Assembly: GCA_030280995.1 (NCBI GenBank)
Contig: JASXTE010000016.1
Location: 12,477,001-12,541,000, forward strand
DNA from: Hemileia vastatrix
Lineage: Eukaryota > Basidiomycota > Pucciniomycetes > Pucciniales > Zaghouaniaceae
Length of the DNA: 64,000 bases
Direction: 5' to 3'
Below, piece by piece: positions 9,412 to 20,339 of this stretch. The first letter of the stretch is position 1, and each line of letters begins with the position of its first letter. The notes beneath the pieces were generated by a model. The model saw only the letters and a program-made list of their open reading frames with translations. It was not told the DNA's origin and made no database searches. The position numbers and the translations under genes were made by a program.

Positions 9412-11685
9412 TCAATCTTCTTCATGTCTAGTGCCTCTGGGATAGAACCTCTTCACCTGATCTGCAGCCACTCTCTTCTTCAAGACTGCACCATCCAACT
9501 CTTCCAAAACATAAGAACCTCCAGACACCTGAGATCTGACTCTGTAAGGTCCATTCCATCTGTCAGAAAACAATTTTCCCCACTGACTCTCCAAACTTCT
9601 ATTATACACCAAAACCAAACAACCAGGTTTCAAGGGCTTCCTGAGTCTATGAGCCCACTTTTTGTCCCAGTACCTGACTGATTGATTCCTAATCTTCATC
9701 ATTCTAGAGTATGCCTTCTCTTGACATTCCTCTTTACATTCCAACTGTTGCATCCTGGCACAGAGAAATTCTTCTGTTGAGTGCACATCATCCCAATCAA
9801 TTCCAAGATAAGAGACAGCTTCCAAGTCCACTGGTAGAACAGCTTTCTGTCCAAACATTAACTCAGAAGGAGAATAGCCAGTTGTCCTCTTCACAGTGAC
9901 CCTATCAGCAAATAACACCAAGGGTAAATAATGCCTCTACTTTTCAGCACTATCCCCACACATCTTTACCAAAACATTCTTGATAACCTGATGACCTCTT
10001 TCGACCACGCCTTCAGCTTCAGGATAATAAGGTGCAGCCACTCTAACTTTAGAGCCAACACTAGCCACAGCTTCTTGAAATTTGGCACCAAAATCTGGCC
10101 CGCCATCAACAGTCACCAACTTCATCAACCCATACCTATAAATCCACTCCTTCTTCAAAAACTTCGCCACATTCTTGGCAGTCAAATTAACCAGAGGCAC
10201 TGCCTCAACCCAACCAGACAAATAATCCCTGGCAACAATCAAGTATATATACCTGCCCTCTTTAATATGGACAGCATCCATACTGACTCTTCCAAATTCA
10301 GTTTTTTCACAAGTAGCACAGCCGACCTCTTTAGGTTTCAAGTGACTTCTTCTTTGACATTCTTCGCAAGATTGAACCCAACCCTGCACCGCCAACTTCA
10401 TACCTGGCCACCAAAATCTGTCAGCTACTCTTCTATAAGTCTCCCCAAAACCTCTATGATCAAGGTCTTCATGCAAAGACTTCACCACAACTTCTTGACC
10501 CTTCTTTTGAGTCACCACAACTTGATGATTAGGATGCCTTCTTCTCATCAGCCTTCTTCCTGACACATAAAATCCAGGACTCTTCTTCTTGATTGCCAAC
10601 CAAGTATCATCACCACAACTATCTGGCCTCTCCAAGGTCAACAGATATTCCAACATAATAAAATAAAACCCAGACTTACCCCAGGTTTCATCTTCAAAAT
10701 CCAACAAAACAACATCCAAGAGTACAACTCTGTCGTCAAAATCACCCGTGTGAACATAAGCCATTTTACCAGCCCAACCAGGACACCAATCCTTAAATTT
10801 TGGCACGTCCTTCTCTTTCCACTTAATCTTATGAGAATCCAGTTCACTAACAAAAACACCCTTCTCCAATTTTGAGTTGTCCCAAACAACAACTCCATCT
10901 TCATCAACAAAAACATCCTGATCACCAGAATCAAGATCAGATCCATCCAGTTTCGCCTCTTGGGGGAGGTCAGAATAATCATCCAGTTTAGCCTCATGGG
11001 GGAGGAGAGAAAAATCATCCAGTTTAGCCTCATGGGGGAGGAGAGAAAAATCTTCAGCACCCTTTGTTCTTGCCCTAACCACTGGAACATCTTCATCAAA
11101 CTCTTCAGAATCAGAATCCTCATCTGTAGGTGGCCTCCTTGATAATCCATCAGGCATCGTAAAAGTTTTGCCTGGTTTGTGTACCAGGTCAAAAGAAAAA
11201 TGTTGAATAAATGCCACCCACCTAGTCATTGGAGCATTGGGACGACTAGGTGTATTGATCATCTGGACTAAAGATTTTGCATCTACCTGCAGCTCAAAAT
11301 GCTGCCCCCACAAAACTGTCTGTAGCTTCTTCAAAATTTTTGCTACACCACACAATTCCAATTTAGGTTGAGAATACCTGGATTCCACCTCATTAAACAC
11401 CACAGACTCATACCTTACTGGTCTGACCCTCCCAGTCTTATCCTCCTGAGACAAAACAGCACCAGCAGCAATATAGCTTGAGTCCACTGCCAGATAAATT
11501 TTTCCAGCATCAACACCATAATCCAACTTGTGAAGAACAATATCTTCACCAAGCACCTTCTTCAACTTCTGAAAAGCCTCTTCACACTCTTCAGTCCATT
11601 GCCAGTCTGTATCTTTCCTGGTCAGCCTCCTTAAAGGTGAAGCCAACAAAGAAAAATCCTTAATAAAATTCTGACATATACACAC
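9412..11685 (-). pseudogene. Element D RNase H and integrase
   Basis: Frame 11685-9937 begins after the RT frameshift. It contains the RNase H region (IYLAVDSSYIAAGAVLS, then LELCGVAK), a 13-residue unit repeated three times (EAKLDD-type, near 10945-11065), an HHCC zinc-binding region (HEDLDHRGF ... CEECQRR) and the integrase core with the first two acidic residues in VSMDAVHI and VTVDGGPDFG and the third in EAEGVVERGHQ. A TAG at 9937-9939 replaces a codon that is Trp (TGG) by context, after which the same frame continues through 9921-9412 as the integrase C-terminus (SDRWNGPYRV), with no chromodomain. Product would integrate the cDNA. Broken by one in-frame stop. Confidence 0.85.
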
Positions 11686-13436
11686 ACACCCAAAAATCCC
11701 CTAACTTCAGTGGTATTCTTAGGCCTTTGCCATGACTGAATTTTATTAAATTTTTTCTTCGCCATAATCCTCCCCTCTTTACATACCACATGACCCAGAA
11801 TTTCCAAAGCAGGAACACAACAACAGAATTTTGACCCTGAAATGGTCAAACCAGCCTCTTCAATCCTGAACAACACTCTCTCTAGAGTTATTGCATATTC
11901 CCAGACAAACCTCCTTATGCCAGGGTTCTCCGCTAACACCTCATTATCATAATCAGTGGATGGTCCTTTAATTCCACCATCATCAATAAAAATACCAGCA
12001 TGAGTAGGAACCTCATCCTGCAAAATCCAAGCCATCTGTGCTTCATATACTGCCACTGAATTAGTTGCTTCTTGAGGAAACCTAGTGAGCTGAAATCTTC
12101 CCAAAGGAGTCTCAAAAGTTGTGAGAGGCCTTGAATCTGTATGAAGTTCACACTCATCATAACCACCCATAATATCACCCAAACCATAACACACCCTTCC
12201 AGCAAAAGCTTCAACAAAGTGCTCTGCACTTAGTGGCATACCAGAATCCTTGATAGTGACTCTATTCAAGTCTCTAAGATCATGAACCACCCGCAATTTT
12301 CCATTCTGCTTCTTTACGCAGAAAACCGGACTTGAGTAACTGGATGTCAATTGCTCATATAACCTGGTTCTGACTCTTTCACTAACAATCTCCACAAAAT
12401 CCTCTCTGATAGCAACTGGAATCGGAATAGGTTTGATTTGCCAAGGTTCATGACAAACCACAGGAATCAAGTAAGGTTCCCCATAAGAGTGCTTCAAAAC
12501 ACCCCTTTCCTCTTCAACAAAAGCCACAGCTTTTTCCCTTAGCACAATAACGTGCAACAACAACTTCTTTTCTTCTTCGGACAACCACCCATCAGGACCA
12601 AAATCAACAACTTTCAACCTTTCCACAGTCACCCTAGCCGTCTCTTCAAATTCTGGAGGATTCTTCACCAAAGGAGTACAGTACGGATCTCTTGACAAAG
12701 GAGGTCTCTTCAAGGGCGGATTCAAACCCACAGGCATAGGCTCATTGACAGGCCTAATCTTCTTTGCTACCTTCTTATACTTTGCCACTCCACCTTCAAC
12801 TTGAGGAATCTTCAGGAATTCTTCACCACCAGACCTGGAACAAAAACCAAGGGTTTCCCCATTGCTCACATGTGTGGCCAACGTAATGTTTTTGAAAGGT
12901 GTAGAAGAAACCCAAGAGGTGCACCATTGGGAGGACTTACTTTTAGACCCCAATCTCACCACTCCAAAGCTTTTCTGCAATACCAAATCTTCATCTTTAC
13001 TTCCGTCATCCAAATCTTCAAATCTTGATTCATCTTCAGAATCAACTCTTCCAAAATTGTGCAGTTTATCCTCATGCTGGAGGCCCAAAAATAGATCTTG
13101 ATGATCTTCCCTCTTCATAATTTCCTGCAGTTTAACCTCATGCTGGAGGCCCAAAAATAGATCTTGACGATCTTCACAAAAATATTTCGCATCTTCTTTC
13201 TTCATTATCTTCAGATTTTTTTCTTGATTTTCTTGAATTATCTTAAAAAAATTTTCTTCTTTTCTTGAGTTTACTTCTGACCTACAAAAATAACCAGGGT
13301 TTTCTTCAATGCTCACAGGTGTGGCCCAGGTAATGTTTTTGAAAGGTGTAGAAGAAACCCTAGCGGTGCACAATTGGGAGGACTTACTTTTAGACCCCAA
13401 TCTCACCACCTTAAAACTTTTCCATATATCTTTCAA
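11631..13436 (-). pseudogene. Element D reverse transcriptase with duplicated upstream modules
   Basis: Frame of about 600 codons. The N-terminal ~240 residues contain an internal duplication: VVRLGSKSKSSQ...VSSTPFKNIT occurs twice (near 13415-13310 and 12985-12880), and DLFLGLQHE-type units occur twice between them. The reverse transcriptase follows, with SSPVFCVKKQNGKLRVVHD, LGDIMGGYDE and the catalytic IFIDDGGIKG. The usual Y-x-D-D is F-I-D-D here, as known in a basidiomycete Gypsy group. The frame is lost near 11640-11690, next to a short TG run, by a single-base shift into the RNase H frame. A further frame change separates it from the upstream protease frame. Confidence 0.85.
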
Positions 13437-13666
13437 TAAAGATATATAACCAATCTTCTTTTTTGAACTTGAATTAAAAATAATTGAGAATCTTGAGAGA
13501 GAACAGAGACTTGATAAAAAATTTGATGAATACTTTCAGAGAAGAGAAACATTAAAAAGAGAAAGTTGAAAATCCACTTGGTATATCTCCAAGGGAGCTG
13601 ACCTACTACAACCTGGGATTTCCTTGCCTTGGGGAGAGGTTGTAGCACTAGGGTGATCAGCCCTCA

Positions 13667-14860
13667 TCACTCTAAAAAAGACAGACTCTCAATAGAGCCT
13701 GAGCCACACTCCAAAAAACCAGAGGCAGCACCAACTTCTCTCCGTCTCCTGCAACAATCCATACACTGGCACATTGAAGATAAGCCAGGCCTGGTCTCCC
13801 AACCATCCTCTCCAGGGGATGATAACCTCATGTGAAGTCTCCTTTCATCTTCACCAGTCAACTCCAAACTGATTCCCAAATCATATTGATAGCCAATTCT
13901 TGCCTGGAAATCCATCAAGAATGGCCTGCCCAGAACAGCTTTAACTGTTCCCTTAGCAATATAGAAATAAACCTTCCCTGAGGCTCCTCCAAAATCTAAC
14001 TTCACAAATTCGGAAGTTCCGACCAATTCAGTGACATGGCCACCAATCCCTCTCAAGTTTCTACCAATACCAGTTTTGATGGGGAGGCCCAAATGAGTTG
14101 CCTCAAACAAGGAAGTCAGGTTTATTTGAGAACCTGAATCCATTAATGCCCTTGCCTCCCTGCCATTCAGAGTGACGTTGACATAACCCAGAGGAGCAGA
14201 AAGATGAGTTTCCAACCCCTCACCAAACTTTTCAGCAGAATCACAGATGTATTCCGCCTCCCCAGAAGAAACCCTTCTCCTTGTCAACAACTTTTTCTGC
14301 CTATCAGCCACCCCTGGACTGATAGCATACAACTCCCCATAAGACAATGAAACCTGACCCTGATTCATCCTTTCCAGAACAGAGTCCATAACGTTAACTT
14401 GACCAGAAAATACTGGCCTCTCAAAGTGAGCCCTTGGCTTCACCACCTTGGTCCTAGAAGATTCTTGAGGACCAGCACCACCAACAGATTTACCGTCAAC
14501 AGGAACCAAACCAGATCCCTCACCAGACCCTCTAACTCCAGCAGGCTTTGGCAATGAAGCCAAAGGGACATCCTCCTCAGAGTCAGAATCAACATCCATG
14601 GGCATTGGCTCACCATTAATGTCCAATGCACCAAAACTAGGGGGGCCCATGTCAGCCATACCCTTCTGCATCTTGTACAGCTCCTCTTTGCTGTACTTCT
14701 TCCTAGCTGCACTCAGCTTAGGATCCACCTTTGAAGCCTTAGGCTTTGGTTGCGCCTGAGAACTGCTCTTAGGCCTTCCCACCTTTCCTGCTTCCACATC
14801 ATAAACACCGGCCAAGAATTCACCACTTGACTGTCCACCACAAGATACAACTCCCATCAA
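13667..14860 (-). CDS. Element D aspartic protease region
   Basis: Open frame of about 397 codons between gag and RT. The first ~170 residues are basic and Ser/Pro-rich. The retropepsin domain is near residues 240-330, with active site ALMDSGSQINL and a second signature VKAVLGRPFLMDF typical of Gypsy proteases. This would process the Gag-Pol polyprotein. It is in a different frame from gag (overlap near 14820-14860), so expression would need frameshifting or repair. The homologous relic at 23210-24060 shows the conserved segments clearly (GIGRN-RG-GG). Confidence 0.75.
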   Translation of the reverse strand: MMGVVSCGGQSSGEFLAGVYDVEAGKVGRPKSSSQAQPKPKASKVDPKLSAARKKYSKEELYKMQKGMADMGPPSFGALDINGEPMPMDVDSDSEEDVPLASLPKPAGVRGSGEGSGLVPVDGKSVGGAGPQESSRTKVVKPRAHFERPVFSGQVNVMDSVLERMNQGQVSLSYGELYAISPGVADRQKKLLTRRRVSSGEAEYICDSAEKFGEGLETHLSAPLGYVNVTLNGREARALMDSGSQINLTSLFEATHLGLPIKTGIGRNLRGIGGHVTELVGTSEFVKLDFGGASGKVYFYIAKGTVKAVLGRPFLMDFQARIGYQYDLGISLELTGEDERRLHMRLSSPGEDGWETRPGLSSMCQCMDCCRRRREVGAASGFLECGSGSIESLSFLE

Positions 14861-15065
14861 CCAAAGGAAGTAGAAAAAGAGACCTTATTAACCTCCTTAT
14901 CTTTTCCCTTGACATCATCAAAGATTTCTCCTGATCAGGAATCTCCTCAAACCTTGGCCTTCTCTGATTGAGACCACTCCTTCTCCTGACCAAATCAAAA
15001 TGTGCCTGGCCCTCACTGGGCTTCACAAATGAACCATAATGGAACTTGAACACCCTGCCATCAAA

Positions 15066-16034
15066 CTACACCTTTCCCTCTGACACATCTGTGTTCAAAG
15101 CCCAACAATCATTGTACTTGTGCCCCATCCTGCTGCAATAAAAGCAGACCCAAGGATCACTCCTACCAGCCCTCCTATCAAAATCTCTAGGCTGAGAAGG
15201 TGCCTTATTGACCTTCTTAGCCTCCTGCACAAAAATGTGAAGCTGTTTTGTCAAGTCAGATAACTGTTCCACCATTGGGTCCCTCTCCTGTTTTGGAACC
15301 TTCACCAAATTCTTCTCCTCCTTCTTCTCCCTAACTTCCTCATCAGCCAAAGCCTCACTGACTTTGCTGACATACTTGGCACACCCCTCCTGATAGGTGT
15401 CCACAGCCAATAACTTCAAATGGGCCTCAACAGCCTCCTTTACCTTATCCAAGGCAGGCAACTTCTGATCCCCATTAGAAAAAGTTTTCATCAATTCCTT
15501 TCTTGACAACTCCTTCAACACATCCATCCTGACATCTCTAGCCAGGGCAGACCAAAAAACATCCTTGGCAGCATTTTCATGTGCCAGCTCCTCCACTTCC
15601 ACCAAATATTCCACCACAGGATCAAACTGTAGCAGAAACTTCCTGTAACTATGTAAGTTACCAACACCACCATAAGATTGCCATTCACTGACAACCTTGT
15701 TCAGATCCACCATAGTGAACCTGACACCCCATCTATCCACCATCTCCCTACACAGTAGCTTCCAATCCCTCTTCTTGTAGCCAGACATGGCCACAATCTC
15801 CTTCTCCACTGCCCTATCACCAATGAAGAAAATAATCTGCTTCACCATGTCCAGGTAGGAAGCACCATCCACACCAGCAGCAGTTTCATATTTCTCCAGA
15901 AACCACTTCACATCTTCCCCATTAAACTTGGTACCATCCCAATTTTTAATCCTAACACATTCCCTAACCATCACAGAAGGAGGACCATCCCCCCCACTGA
16001 CAGTCACCACAGGAATAGCAGAACCAGAAGCCAT
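15066..16034 (-). CDS. Element D Gag
   Basis: The start is taken at the ATG at 16034 (MASGSAIPVV) instead of the upstream in-frame ATG at 16055. The roughly 320-residue product has a capsid-like helical region (WDGTKFNGEDVKWFLEKYE near residues 30-50), a charged linker and a CCHC zinc knuckle CFYCSRMGHKYNDC near residue 300. Gag packages the RNA. The stop TAG at 15066-15068 sits where the same frame then reads on for about 80 codons (to 14820) with related-looking sequence, and TGG to TAG is the likely change, so the original Gag was probably longer. Confidence 0.8.
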   Translation of the reverse strand: MASGSAIPVVTVSGGDGPPSVMVRECVRIKNWDGTKFNGEDVKWFLEKYETAAGVDGASYLDMVKQIIFFIGDRAVEKEIVAMSGYKKRDWKLLCREMVDRWGVRFTMVDLNKVVSEWQSYGGVGNLHSYRKFLLQFDPVVEYLVEVEELAHENAAKDVFWSALARDVRMDVLKELSRKELMKTFSNGDQKLPALDKVKEAVEAHLKLLAVDTYQEGCAKYVSKVSEALADEEVREKKEEKNLVKVPKQERDPMVEQLSDLTKQLHIFVQEAKKVNKAPSQPRDFDRRAGRSDPWVCFYCSRMGHKYNDCWALNTDVSEGKV

Positions 16035-16104
16035 TCTCCCGGTCCAAAACACCAAAAAGAGCCAACCAAAGAAACCAGAGATTCCAAAGAACTAGCAGGT
16101 TCTA

Positions 16105-16121
16105 CCCCATGTTGGGGGCCA
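16105..16121 (-). other. Primer-binding site of element D
   Basis: On the minus strand the LTR end TCTACA is followed by TTTC and then TGGCCCCCAACATGGGG. A tRNA whose 3' end reads GTTGGGGGCCA would pair with it. Position and TGG start fit; the tRNA is not identified. Confidence 0.55.
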
Positions 16122-16125
16122 GAAA

Positions 16126-17217
16126 TGTAGACAATCCTATAGTACTAGCTATAGGCCTTGACCAAGGGAGTTGGAGAAAAACCAGAGAGAAAATCCCCTG
16201 TCCCTTTAGAAAAATAAGTGAGATTTACCTGTTACAGTAAATTGGTTCCTGTTTACCAAAAGCCCCTTTTCCAATACACTTGACTGCTTGATGAGCCAAG
16301 AAAGTAGTCCCCAGACAGACTATCAGACCAAAGAACTGAAATGTAGACCAATGTCCACACCAGAGACAGCAAAGATACTTGATGTAGGCTGCAAATCCAC
16401 ACCAGAGACAGCAATAATACTTGCTATAGCTTGCAAGACTATAACAGAGAAAACAGTTTCCAAAGTTAAGTTAAATGAAGAACTCACTTGCAACAAACAC
16501 AGCCAATTGTGGCCAGAAAACAGTGAAAACTGAGTGAGAAACAATGATATCACCTCCGGATGGTTGTATGATGATTAAGGTTGCCCCAAACTGTCTTATT
16601 CACTATCTACACACAGACCACTATCTAAGAGCCCATGTGCACCCACCAATTTGGCTCCTGTACCCGCCAAATTGCATAAAAAACCCTCCAGAAGCGCTCC
16701 CCAACCTTCTAAAACAGAGGCGGGCAGGCCGCCTGACGTCGGAGGCGCCGCCTGAAGCGGCACGGCCTCCCTGAAGCCAGAGAACCACTAAAAACACCCA
16801 ATCTACTTAGAAAAACTAACTACAACTACTAAAACCTTTAAAACACGGAATTTCACTATAACAACATTGAGACATGAAATATAGAGAAAAATTAGCTCTA
16901 TCCAACGGTACTAAGCACTTAACCCTAAGACTTAAGGTTAGCCCGTAAAACACGAAAAACAAAATTAGACAGCTATCTTTTTAAATGAAAAATGAGGAAA
17001 TGACCCCTTAAAACTTAGAATATGAAAAATGTCTTTAAGACATAAAATATAGAGAAAAACAGGGGCTATCCAATGATAGTACCCGCATACCCGCAGACCC
17101 AATATCCACGGAATAAAACCAGAAAAATACCTAATTCCTTAACAGAAGTCAATATAGACATGCATAAACAACGCCAAATCACACAACAAAGGCCCCTGCC
17201 AATGTTGGAAGACCACA
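16126..17217 (-). repeat. Element D LTR (5' LTR)
   Basis: Near-identical to 4149-5241, differing by scattered substitutions and small indels, for example GCGGGCAGGCCGCCTGACGTC against GCGGGCTGCCCGACGTC. This suggests fairly recent insertion compared with the shattered Copia around it. Confidence 0.9.
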
Positions 17218-17410
17218 CCACTACTTTTTCTGGTGAATTACTTATTAGTCCTCAAAATACCTTGAGTAATATACTAGTTATGTATGAGATTTACAAAAAT
17301 TTAATTTCAGTCAATAAACTGAATCACATTGGTTATAGTGTTGTATTTTATCTTATTGAGACCAAGGTCCTTGATTCAAGCAATCATAATTTTTAAAAAC
17401 TCACTCACAA
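17218..17410 (+). pseudogene. Copia GAG-pre-integrase segment (relic)
   Basis: Reads TFSGELLIS, then LVMYEIYKNLISVNKLNHI, the LYVPxLxKNLLSVxKL signature that precedes Copia integrase. It continues the protease fragment that stops at 4148. It is cut at 17410 by the solo LTR. Confidence 0.75.
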
Positions 17411-18833
17411 TTTCAGTGTATTCTAGTATCCAAGTATGATTTGATAGTAAATATCAATGGTCCTACTACTAATTAATAAATGTAATTTAGATTAAACCTC
17501 AGTGGAAGACTAATAAAATAGTTATGTTCAATATTAACTCACAATATTTGGTTTGGTGTGGACTAGGGGTGGAAGATAGGTTAATAAAATATATTTGTAG
17601 CTAACATAAAGATAAAATCAATTTATAAAGGCTTTAAAATATATTTGTATATGATAGAAATTTTTCTATAAGGTTTATTTGAGTATGAGTAAGTAAGTGA
17701 TTATCATTAACCCATCAAATCCTCCCTTAATTATATCAAGATCTACTGGAGTGCACAGACCTTTAATCCAGATGATGTCACTTCCATCCCCGGAAATTCC
17801 AGAACTTTGAGGGCTCATCACCTCCCCATGGCATCCACTTAAAGCATTTTTAACACCCATACCTTCAGTAAGGACCCTCCATCACAATTAATGATATCAT
17901 AAACCAATACCATAAATAGAATAAACAGATAAAAGTTGATACCATAAAGAAACAGGTAAAATAACTCATACAAAGAGTATAAAATGCAACCCAAAGCCTA
18001 TAAAGGAACAAAATCAACTACCCAAGCTCCTAATAACATGCTCAAGCATCCAATTTAACCCAGTAATTATATCACAACCCATAAATCCGTGAAAATTCAT
18101 CAAAGGAAGCAGATTAAGTTGACCAAACAGGATATATGTGCCTGAAAAAGGTGTATATGCTTGTGTAAGCATTTTGAGTCCATTGAATACAACCATATTT
18201 TAGCACTTTTACTCTTTCTTACATACAATAGATTTCAAAAGGTATGGGAAAAAAAGATGTAAATGATTTATAATCAATATAATTTTATACTTCAAGGTAC
18301 ATTAAAAAACAGTTTATATACACATGTCATTAGTTACAGATGATAAGGTTTATCTTATGATTGTTACATGTCAGTCTTTAGTAAGTATAGTAATTTAAGT
18401 ATAATCTTATTACTATGATACAGATAATACATGACACATATGACCTAAAATTATCAGAAAAATAAAGCTTATAGTCTATTTAGAGGTTTGAGCCTGACTA
18501 TAGACCTATATATACATAATATAACTACATATTTCACTGAATATGATGTTTATGCATACATATAAGCTTATTTATGTCTATAACTACTTAATATCACTTA
18601 ATATAAGTATATTATGACTCTATTAGCACCTTAATAAGTATTATGGGGATATGGATAAGCTATTTAAACTTATATAAGTCAATTAATAGTGTAATATATA
18701 TATATATATATTAGTATAATAACCATATATATAAGTATTGTAACCGTAATTTTTACTTATAAGCTTAAATTAATCAAGCTTATCTTATTTTAAACATAAG
18801 AAATACTCAGTCCTGGGGATACCTAGGCTGAAA
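17411..18833 (-). mobile_element. Solo LTR, same family as element C LTR, 5-bp target duplication
   Basis: Homologous in reverse to 58397-59573; landmarks include GGTCCTACTACT (plus strand) and TGAGGGCTCATCACC. No internal region is present. It is flanked by CACAA at 17406-17410 and CACAA at 18834-18838, a perfect 5-bp duplication, so it is an excision remnant of a complete insertion by LTR-LTR recombination. Its ends read TTTCAG...CTGAAA on its own strand, where the element C LTR has TGTCAG...CTGACA. Confidence 0.8.
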
Positions 18834-19850
18834 CACAAAGGACAGAAACAAAATCTGTGGTATGTCAACAATTGAGCTCTTTGTTCCAGATATTCAAATA
18901 TAACTCTATAAAAGTAGCATCAACTTCTAGGGAATTCAAAAATTATATAAATAGGATTATTTCTTAAAGAAAGTGGCATAAATTTCATTTATGAAAAAAA
19001 ATTTTCATTACCTTTAAAGAAGAAATGGTAGTAAAATTTCTTTTTTTTCAAATCTTCCCATAGCCACTTCTCCCCTATTTCTCATTCATTCAGATGCTTT
19101 AAGACTATTTATCCATGAACTATTGGAGGTAATAAGTACTTAATAAATTTTATAGATGACTTCAAATGATATGATACTTTTTATCTTATGAAATTAATTT
19201 ATAAATTATCTTTTTAGTTTCTTATTGATCAAGAAAATGTTGAGAATAAACTTGAGAAAAAATTTGAGTACTTGAAATATGAAAGGGTAGGGGACTATGG
19301 TTAAGGATAATTTATTGGGGACTTAAAAAAACATGCAATCACCTGTAATTAGGCACCATAAAGGACTTCCCCAAACAATTTGGTATCTGAGCACTTTAAT
19401 TAGACACTAATCAATAAGGTTTTTGCAGTATTGATAGAAACAGCATGCCCAACTAAGTTCTGGAGTGAATGTGTTATGAGTTTTATATATCTATTAAACC
19501 TTCTTCTACATTCAAAACTCAAATCAAATACTCCTTAAGAGCTTCTAAATAGTTTCATTCCCTGTGAAGGAAATCACTCAGTTGCTTACTCATTTATCAG
19601 AAAATTTAGATCTTTGGCTATTTTCCACAATAAAAAGGAATACAAAACTCATAAACTTCTGCTTTAAGGGCTATAGTATGTAATTGTAGGCCTTGAACCT
19701 AATTCTAAAAGTTATAGGCTCTATGTTAAACAATCAAAAAAAATTTGTCTCCAAAATTCTATAGTTTGTAAATCAAAAAACTAATTTTGATGAAACATTC
19801 TCCTCCTTACAAGTCCTAGACTACATTTTGTTTACCTTTAACTAAAAACA
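18834..19850 (+). pseudogene. Copia integrase fragments (relic)
   Basis: Scattered matches in all three plus frames include a piece near 19430 (ETACPTKFWSECV), equivalent to the xETAxPxKFWxExV segment of Copia integrases, and a piece near 19700 (SYRLYVKQ), equivalent to the GYRLY region just before RT. Stops are frequent and no catalytic residue can be placed confidently. Confidence 0.6.
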
Positions 19851-20339
19851 CTCCTAATCCACAAACATCATCATCCATTGAAAACTCACAATCAGCTCTT
19901 CTACCCCTATCATTTTCTGATATTCTGATTCATACCTCTGTTACAGGTAATGTTTTGGAAGCATCAAATTATAATCAGGTAGAAAAAGATCAAAATAAAA
20001 ATCAATGACTGATACTTACTCATCAGAAACAAGTGCCTGAACCAATTTCTGTTTAACATTCATCTGTTCTGGAAAAATAAGATGCAGAGGATGATGCCTT
20101 CCCTCCTGAGCCTCTCCCACAATATGGAAGATCAGTTAATAAACAAAACCCACCTTCTTAATATGACTTTCCTGCTACCTATTCACCTGATACCCCTATG
20201 TAGAAACAATTTTTTAACAGTCCTGAATTTTTATTGCGTAAATAGTATATGGACAAAAAGTATGAGTTTTTGTGAGAGAACCATGTGGGTGATCTTGTAA
20301 ATAAAATAAAATATATGAAAGTAATTGGAGGTGACTAGA

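Larger units (their letters stand above)
4149..17217 (-). mobile_element. Ty3/Gypsy element D, 13 kb, with two antisense accessory genes
   Basis: Two LTRs of about 1.09 kb (4149-5241 and 16126-17217) in direct orientation enclose gag, protease, RT, RNase H and integrase, all reading on the minus strand, so the 5' LTR is the right-hand one. A primer-binding site lies next to it and a polypurine tract next to the other. The 13-kb size is large because a ~4.2-kb region between integrase and the 3' LTR carries two genes on the plus strand plus repeats. The element has split a Copia protease/GAG-pre-integrase. I cannot find a clean 5-bp target duplication (ACTGC on the left, CCACT on the right). 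Coding is interrupted by a few stops and frameshifts, so this copy is not autonomous as it stands. Confidence 0.9.

Noticed and set aside
10638..11192. 184-codon minus frame overlapping the element D RNase H-integrase frame
   Set aside because: Shadow of the real frame; a hydrophobic translation with no motif, whereas the other frame carries RNase H and integrase signatures.
4144..17222. Five-bp target duplication for element D
   Set aside because: ACTGC on the left and CCACT on the right do not match under any small shift consistent with the LTR ends.
18060..18200. Small minus-strand gene (60 codons)
   Set aside because: Lies within the solo LTR, and the homologous LTR of element C does not preserve it as a recognisable protein.
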